In this document: positions 60,244-64,000 of the stretch, piece by piece
Layout of the letters: each line of letters begins with the position of its first letter
Position numbering within the stretch: the first letter of the stretch is position 1
Source: Microbacterium oleivorans
Lineage (GTDB): Bacteria; Actinomycetota; Actinomycetes; Actinomycetales; Microbacteriaceae
Assembly: GCF_023715745.1 (NCBI RefSeq)
Contig: NZ_JAMBOV010000005.1
Location: 62,001-126,000, forward strand
Direction of reading: 5' to 3'
DNA: 64,000 nt
Notes under the pieces: model-generated
What the model saw: the letters and a program-made list of their open reading frames with translations, nothing else
Told to the model about the DNA's origin: nothing
Databases searched by the model: none
Program-made: the position numbers and the translations under genes

Positions 60244-61841
60244 CACGGGCCGCCCGTGCGCTCGCGGTGACGTCGGCCGCGGCTGTTCTCGCGCTGGCGG
60301 TCACGGCGTGCTCGGGTCCTGAGGCGGACGCGCCGGCATCCCCCACGGAGGATGCCGCGACGACCGCCGACGCCTTCCTCGAGACGTACGTCGACGGTGG
60401 ACGCGTCGCGCGTACCGATCAGGGTGGCGACACCGTCAGCGAAGGTCAGGCCTACGGCCTGCTGCTGGCGGTGGTCGCCGGCGACGAGCCGGTCTTCGAT
60501 GAGATCTGGGACTGGACCACCACCAACCTCCAGCGGGAGGACGGTCTGCTCGCCTGGCGGTGGGACGACGGGGCCGTGGTCGATGACCAGCCCGCATCGG
60601 ATGCCGACCTCGACGCCGCACGCGCGCTCGTCCTCGCGGGCGACGCGTTCGACCGCGACGATCTCCGCGCAGAGGGTGTGGACCTCGGCACGGCGCTCCT
60701 CGACGAGATGACGGCATCCACCGCACTAGGCAGGATCCTGCTGCCCGGGCCGTGGGCTACGGCGTCGCCCCATGCCTATAACCCCTCGTACGCGTCGCCG
60801 GCAGCCTTCGCCGTGCTGTCCGAGGCATCGGGCGACCCTCGGTGGGACGAGCTCGCCGAGGGCAGTCGAGCAGCGACCGAAGCGCTGCTCGATGCGAACG
60901 CGCTACCGACGAACTGGGCCACCGTCGCGACCGACGGTACGGTCGCGATCGCGGGCGCCGCAAACGGCGAGGGGGAGCCGGAGTACGGGTATGACGCCGC
61001 GCGCGCGTCGATCCGCTACGCCGAGTCGTGCGATCCGGAAGATGCGGCCATCGCTGCGCGCATCGCGTCGGCGCTGCCCGACGATGAGGTTCTTCCCGCC
61101 GAGCTGGACTCGGGTGCCGGGGCTGTGACCAGCGACCAGCATCCCGTGGCGTATGCCGCGCGAGCCGCGGCATACGCGGCGGACGGGCGCGGCGGCGACG
61201 CGGAAGCCGATCTCGGCCGGATGACGGCGACCGCAGCGGAGGCGCCCACCTATTACGGCGACGCGTGGACGGCGCTCGCGGAGGCGATGCTGACGAACGA
61301 CGCCCTCGCCGGCTGCCCGCCGCTCGCGGCATCCGAAGCGGATGCGGCGACCTCGAGTGCCGGAGCCCTGCAGGATCCGGTGGCCGAGGAGGCGGTGTCG
61401 GCCGCCGTCCCGGAACACGTCTCGATTCCCGCCATCGGTGTGGAGTCTGACCTCATCGGCCTCGGCCGCGGGGCGGATGGGTGGATCGAGGCGCCCGCCG
61501 ACTACAACGATGTCGGCTGGTACGAGGACGGTGTGGTGCCGGGAGACATCGGTCCAGCCGTGATCGCCGCGCATGTCGACTCACCGTGGGCAGCCGCCGT
61601 CTTCCATGACCTTGGAAAGCTGCAGCCGGGCGACACCGTGTCGGTCTCGCGCAGCGACGGCACAACGGCGGAGTTCGTCGTCACCGGCATCCAGAACGTC
61701 AAGAAGCACGACTTCCCCACCGCATCCATCTACGCACCGGTTCCGACTCCCGAGCTCCGGCTCGTGACCTGCGGGGGACCGATCAGCTCCGAGACGGGCC
61801 TGTACGAGGACAACGTCGTGGTCACCGCGGTCGCGGCCTGA
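60240..61841 (+). CDS. Lipoprotein fusing a GH8 domain to a class F-like sortase domain
   Basis: A 533-residue protein. The lipobox LAVTAC puts the modified Cys at 24. Residues about 38-355 are glycoside hydrolase family 8: SEGQAYG with the acid Glu68, [25 protein letters not shown] (the Asp121/Asp123 region), and YGYDAAR with Asp252. This is the BcsZ/endoglucanase plan. Residues about 390-533 are a sortase: [18 protein letters not shown] with His445, ELRLVTCGG with Arg507 and Cys511. The order His, Arg, Cys (with Arg just before Cys) and TCGG are typical of class F sortases, whose normal N-terminal span is replaced here by the GH8 part. Function as a whole is not known to me. Confidence 0.85.
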   Translation: MTRAARALAVTSAAAVLALAVTACSGPEADAPASPTEDAATTADAFLETYVDGGRVARTDQGGDTVSEGQAYGLLLAVVAGDEPVFDEIWDWTTTNLQREDGLLAWRWDDGAVVDDQPASDADLDAARALVLAGDAFDRDDLRAEGVDLGTALLDEMTASTALGRILLPGPWATASPHAYNPSYASPAAFAVLSEASGDPRWDELAEGSRAATEALLDANALPTNWATVATDGTVAIAGAANGEGEPEYGYDAARASIRYAESCDPEDAAIAARIASALPDDEVLPAELDSGAGAVTSDQHPVAYAARAAAYAADGRGGDAEADLGRMTATAAEAPTYYGDAWTALAEAMLTNDALAGCPPLAASEADAATSSAGALQDPVAEEAVSAAVPEHVSIPAIGVESDLIGLGRGADGWIEAPADYNDVGWYEDGVVPGDIGPAVIAAHVDSPWAAAVFHDLGKLQPGDTVSVSRSDGTTAEFVVTGIQNVKKHDFPTASIYAPVPTPELRLVTCGGPISSETGLYEDNVVVTAVAA

Positions 61842-61885
61842 GCCGCCGACAGCCGGCGATCCGTCAGACAACGAAAGGCATCGAC

Positions 61886-62668
61886 ATGAACAGCGCGCTC
61901 ACCATCATCCCCACCTACAACGAGTCCGAGAACATCGAAAGCATCGTCGAGCGCGTCCTCGCCGTGGGCCGATCCGACGTTCTGATCGTCGACGACGCGT
62001 CGCCGGACGGCACGGGCGACATCGCCGATCGCCTTGCTGCCGCGAATGGCCGTGTGCACGTCCTGCATCGCACGGCGAAAGACGGCCTCGGGCGTGCCTA
62101 TCTCGCAGGCTTCGCATGGGGTCGTCGGCGGGGTTACGACGTGCTGATCGAGATGGATGCTGATGGCTCGCACCAGCCGGAGTCTCTGCCGATCATGCTC
62201 GACGAGCTGGCCACGGCTGACATCGTGCTCGGCTCCCGGTGGGTGCCGGGCGGCCGCGTCGTGAACTGGCCGCTGCATCGCAAGATGCTCAGCATCGGCG
62301 GCAACGTCTATGCCCGGCTTGCGCTCGGGATCGACGTGCGCGACGCTACGGGCGGATATCGCGCCTACCGCGCGAGCGCACTCGATCGCATCGGGTTGGA
62401 CGGTGTCGCATCGCAGGGCTACTGCTTCCAGCTCGACCTGCTGTGGCGCGGGCTGGAACGCGAGCTGCGCGTCGTCGAGGTCCCCATCACCTTCGTGGAG
62501 CGGGAGCTCGGCGTGAGCAAGATGAGCGGCAACATCGTTCGCGAGTCGCTCGTCATGGTGACGATGTGGGGGATACGCCGTCGTCTGAGCGCAGTCCGTG
62601 AATTGGTGCTGCATCACCGTCGTCTACCGTCCGTGCGTGCGAACACCCGGCGGCTCGCCCCGTCGTGA
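61886..62668 (+). CDS. Polyprenol-phosphate-mannose-synthase-like glycosyltransferase (GT2)
   Basis: A 260-residue cytoplasmic or membrane-associated GT2 enzyme of the Dpm1/Ppm1 type: [15 protein letters not shown] at the start, [32 protein letters not shown] (the metal-binding DAD), [14 protein letters not shown], and [11 protein letters not shown]. It lacks a C-terminal membrane domain, like actinobacterial Ppm1 catalytic subunits. ATG 61886 follows GAAAGG. It would charge polyprenyl phosphate with mannose (or glucose) from the nucleotide sugar. In this cluster it may feed the GT39-type enzyme at 57272. Confidence 0.9.
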   Translation: MNSALTIIPTYNESENIESIVERVLAVGRSDVLIVDDASPDGTGDIADRLAAANGRVHVLHRTAKDGLGRAYLAGFAWGRRRGYDVLIEMDADGSHQPESLPIMLDELATADIVLGSRWVPGGRVVNWPLHRKMLSIGGNVYARLALGIDVRDATGGYRAYRASALDRIGLDGVASQGYCFQLDLLWRGLERELRVVEVPITFVERELGVSKMSGNIVRESLVMVTMWGIRRRLSAVRELVLHHRRLPSVRANTRRLAPS

Positions 62669-62800
62669 CCGGTCTCGATCGGGTGTGAACGCGGGAATCT
62701 GTCGATTCGGGTTGAGCCGACGGTCGCGCCCCGCCGTGATCGTGCCGCGGCCTCGAAGTACACGGTCGAGTACTCGCCGTGTCGTCGTCGAGGCGACGCG

Positions 62801-62851
62801 TTACGCCCGAGAGTCGAATGCGATCAGGTATTTCAGCCCTTCCGTCTGCAC
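62801..62851 (-). pseudogene. Remnant of a DGPF/YCII gene 5' end
   Basis: On the reverse strand the frame MQTEGLKYLIAFDSRA (read from GTG 62851) keeps YLIAF in register with the intact gene's N-terminus VPNYLIAFN at 53763. The codons TAC CTG ATC GCx TTC match, but the former start codon reads GGG and the frame ends after 16 codons. The leader upstream is conserved, including 34 identical bases. This is a duplicated and truncated copy, not a functional gene. Confidence 0.75.
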
Positions 62852-62884
62852 TTATCGAGATAGCGGCCGCGGCTCAGCGCGGCG
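62851..62884 (-). repeat. 34-base leader repeat, copy 2 (next to the YCII remnant)
   Basis: Identical to 53776-53809. Beyond it, up to about 62935, the match to the promoter region of the intact gene fades; the -35-like TGTCGT is not kept at the right spacing. Confidence 0.9.
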
Positions 62885-62975
62885 ATCGCGAACAGTTTCG
62901 GGGAGCCCGTACCCGAGTCAACGGCGGAACCGCAAGGCTTCGCCTGACAGCTCGCGGCACGCGCACACTCCATGT

Positions 62976-64000
62976 GTGAACCTCCCGCACGATGCCTCCT
63001 CCCCGGCCCGCCTGAGTGACGGACCGTTCGGCAGTGCGACGGCCGCGGCGCTCGACGAGGCCGACCTCATCGACGGGTTCGGGGTCGACGTTGCAGCAAC
63101 ACTTGCATGGGCGGTCGGCGCGGGAGCAGCGCGGAGCGACGGGCGTTCGCTCGCCGACGACTGGTCGTTCCTCGCCGCGGTTGCGAGCCGGGATGTCGGG
63201 GCCGCGCGCATCCTCGAGCCCCATCTCGACGCGCTCGACATCCTCGACCAAGCCCGTCGCGACGGCTACGAGATCGATCTCGCGTCGATCCAGGCGGACG
63301 TCGAATCCTCGTGGGGAGTGTTCGCCGCCGAAGGCGCCGGGACTCGGCTGGAGGCTGGCGCCAACGGCTCCGGTTGGCGTCTCGCGGGAACGAAGCCGTG
63401 GTGTTCGCTCGCCCGGCATCTGAGCCACGCACTCGTCACGGCTTGGGTCGGCGACGAGCGTCGCCTTTTCGCCGTGGCTCTGCAGCGCCCCGAAGTGTCA
63501 CCACACACGGGACCGTGGCACGCACGGGGACTGCCTCAGGTTGTGAGTGCACCGGTGGACTTCGCCGCGGCTCCGGCCGTGCCCGTTGGTGAACCGGGCT
63601 GGTACCTGCGTCGCCCCGGCTTCGCGGCAGGCGGCATCGGAGTGGCGGCGTGCTGGTGGGGTGGTGCTCTGCCGATCCGCGACGCTCTGATTCACGCGGC
63701 ACGGCGCGAGGGTGCAGATCAGCTGTCGCGCGTGCACCTGGCTCGAGTGGATGCCGCGCTCTGGACAGCGAGGCTCGCCCTGCGATCGGCGGCGCACCAG
63801 ACGGAAGGGCTGCCGGTGGCATCCCACCCCGGCACCTCCGCCGCACGCGTCCGGACGATCGTCGCCGGCGCGGTCGAGACGACGCTCGCCGAGTCCGCTC
63901 GAGCTCTCGGACCGCTACCCCTCGTGGCGGACGAGACTCACGCTCGCCGCGTGGCCGACCTCGAGATCTACCTGCGACAGCACCACGGCGAACGCGACCT
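62976..64000 (+). CDS. Acyl-CoA dehydrogenase-like protein, 3' end outside window
   Basis: The frame runs from GTG 62976 through the last base without a stop (341 codons seen). It starts VNLPHDASSPARLSDGPFG. The central part has the acyl-CoA dehydrogenase middle-domain pattern (GVFAAEGAGTRLEAG, GWRLAGTKPWCSLARHLSHALVTAWVGD, LFAVAL) and then a helical C-terminal domain (QLSRVHLARVDAALWTARLALRSAA). The N-terminal domain is short. In actinobacteria such proteins are often encoded with PIG-L deacetylases and methyltransferases, but those would lie outside the window. CACACT at 62964-62969 is a possible leaderless -10. Confidence 0.75.
   Translation, partial: MNLPHDASSPARLSDGPFGSATAAALDEADLIDGFGVDVAATLAWAVGAGAARSDGRSLADDWSFLAAVASRDVGAARILEPHLDALDILDQARRDGYEIDLASIQADVESSWGVFAAEGAGTRLEAGANGSGWRLAGTKPWCSLARHLSHALVTAWVGDERRLFAVALQRPEVSPHTGPWHARGLPQVVSAPVDFAAAPAVPVGEPGWYLRRPGFAAGGIGVAACWWGGALPIRDALIHAARREGADQLSRVHLARVDAALWTARLALRSAAHQTEGLPVASHPGTSAARVRTIVAGAVETTLAESARALGPLPLVADETHARRVADLEIYLRQHHGERD

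Larger units (their letters stand above)
62669..62975. other. 307-base gap with decayed YCII gene start and leader repeat
   Basis: This is the only gap over 300 bases. It holds a YCII start remnant (62801-62851), a 34-base repeat (62851-62884), and a weak -10 box (CACACT, 62964-62969) six bases before the next gene. The part from 62669 to 62800 shows no recognisable feature. Confidence 0.6.

Noticed and set aside
62779..62979. A 66-codon forward frame over the YCII remnant
   Set aside because: No ribosome site or leaderless -10 box, no motif, and it lies over the duplicated leader on the other strand.
1..64000. CRISPR arrays, prophage or insertion sequences
   Set aside because: I saw no regularly spaced repeats, no cas, integrase, transposase or phage structural genes, and no local base-composition break.

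Overview
The window is chromosomal DNA from a high-GC actinobacterium, most likely Microbacterium or a close relative in the Microbacteriaceae (inference). The signs are very high GC, many GTG starts, dense 4-base stop/start overlaps (ATGA or GTGA), many promoters that place a -10 box 6-7 bases before the start codon (leaderless mRNA), and a striking abundance of the words GGATGC and GCATCC. I see no phage, insertion sequence, plasmid function or CRISPR array. Gene density is high, and only one gap exceeds 300 bases.

Layout. 1-9.7 kb: the end of a secreted TAP-type hydrolase, tRNA-Thr(CGT), an MMPL exporter with an operator over its start codon, nicotinamidase, a DUF2510 membrane protein, a GT4 glycosyltransferase, a GH15 enzyme and a stress-type SDR. 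9.7-15 kb: a tripartite tricarboxylate transporter (tctCBA, leftward) divergent from a CitA/CitB-type two-component system. 15-16.1 kb: an ECF sigma factor with a probable membrane anti-sigma factor. 16.2-28.6 kb: two sugar-uptake systems, each under its own TetR paralogue and a similar 24-bp operator. One is a family-1 binding protein with two MalFG-type permeases. The other is a family-5 (Dpp-type) transporter whose last gene is a GH3 beta-glucosidase. 28.6-42 kb: an ECF42-type sigma factor with its DGPF/YCII partner, a GbsR/MarR-type regulator with a frameshifted hydrolase, a DUF222-HNH gene, an orphan ctaD, a YbdK-type ligase, a ferredoxin-reductase-like flavoprotein, a hydrolase, a MerR regulator, a double GNAT protein and a membrane protein preceded by a 27-codon leaderless ORF.

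42.2-52.1 kb is a molybdenum island: a membrane-anchored SUOX-family enzyme, mog, moaE, moaD, moaC, moeA, moeB, a molbindin-like regulator, modABC and moaA. No mobA is present, which fits SUOX enzymes because they use Mo-MPT without a nucleotide. 52.1-55 kb holds a second ECF42/DGPF pair and two VOC proteins, one with an HxlR regulator and a perfect palindromic operator.

55.2-62.7 kb is the most unusual part. It encodes a GtrA protein, a processive cellulose-synthase-like GT2, a GT39 glycosyltransferase, a secreted DUF4397 protein, a lipoprotein that fuses a GH8 (cellulase/BcsZ-type) domain to a class F-like sortase domain, and a polyprenol-phosphate-mannose-synthase-like GT2. I infer a system that makes a beta-glycan and trims or attaches it at the cell surface. 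A decayed copy of a YCII gene start follows, then an acyl-CoA dehydrogenase-like gene that runs off the window end.
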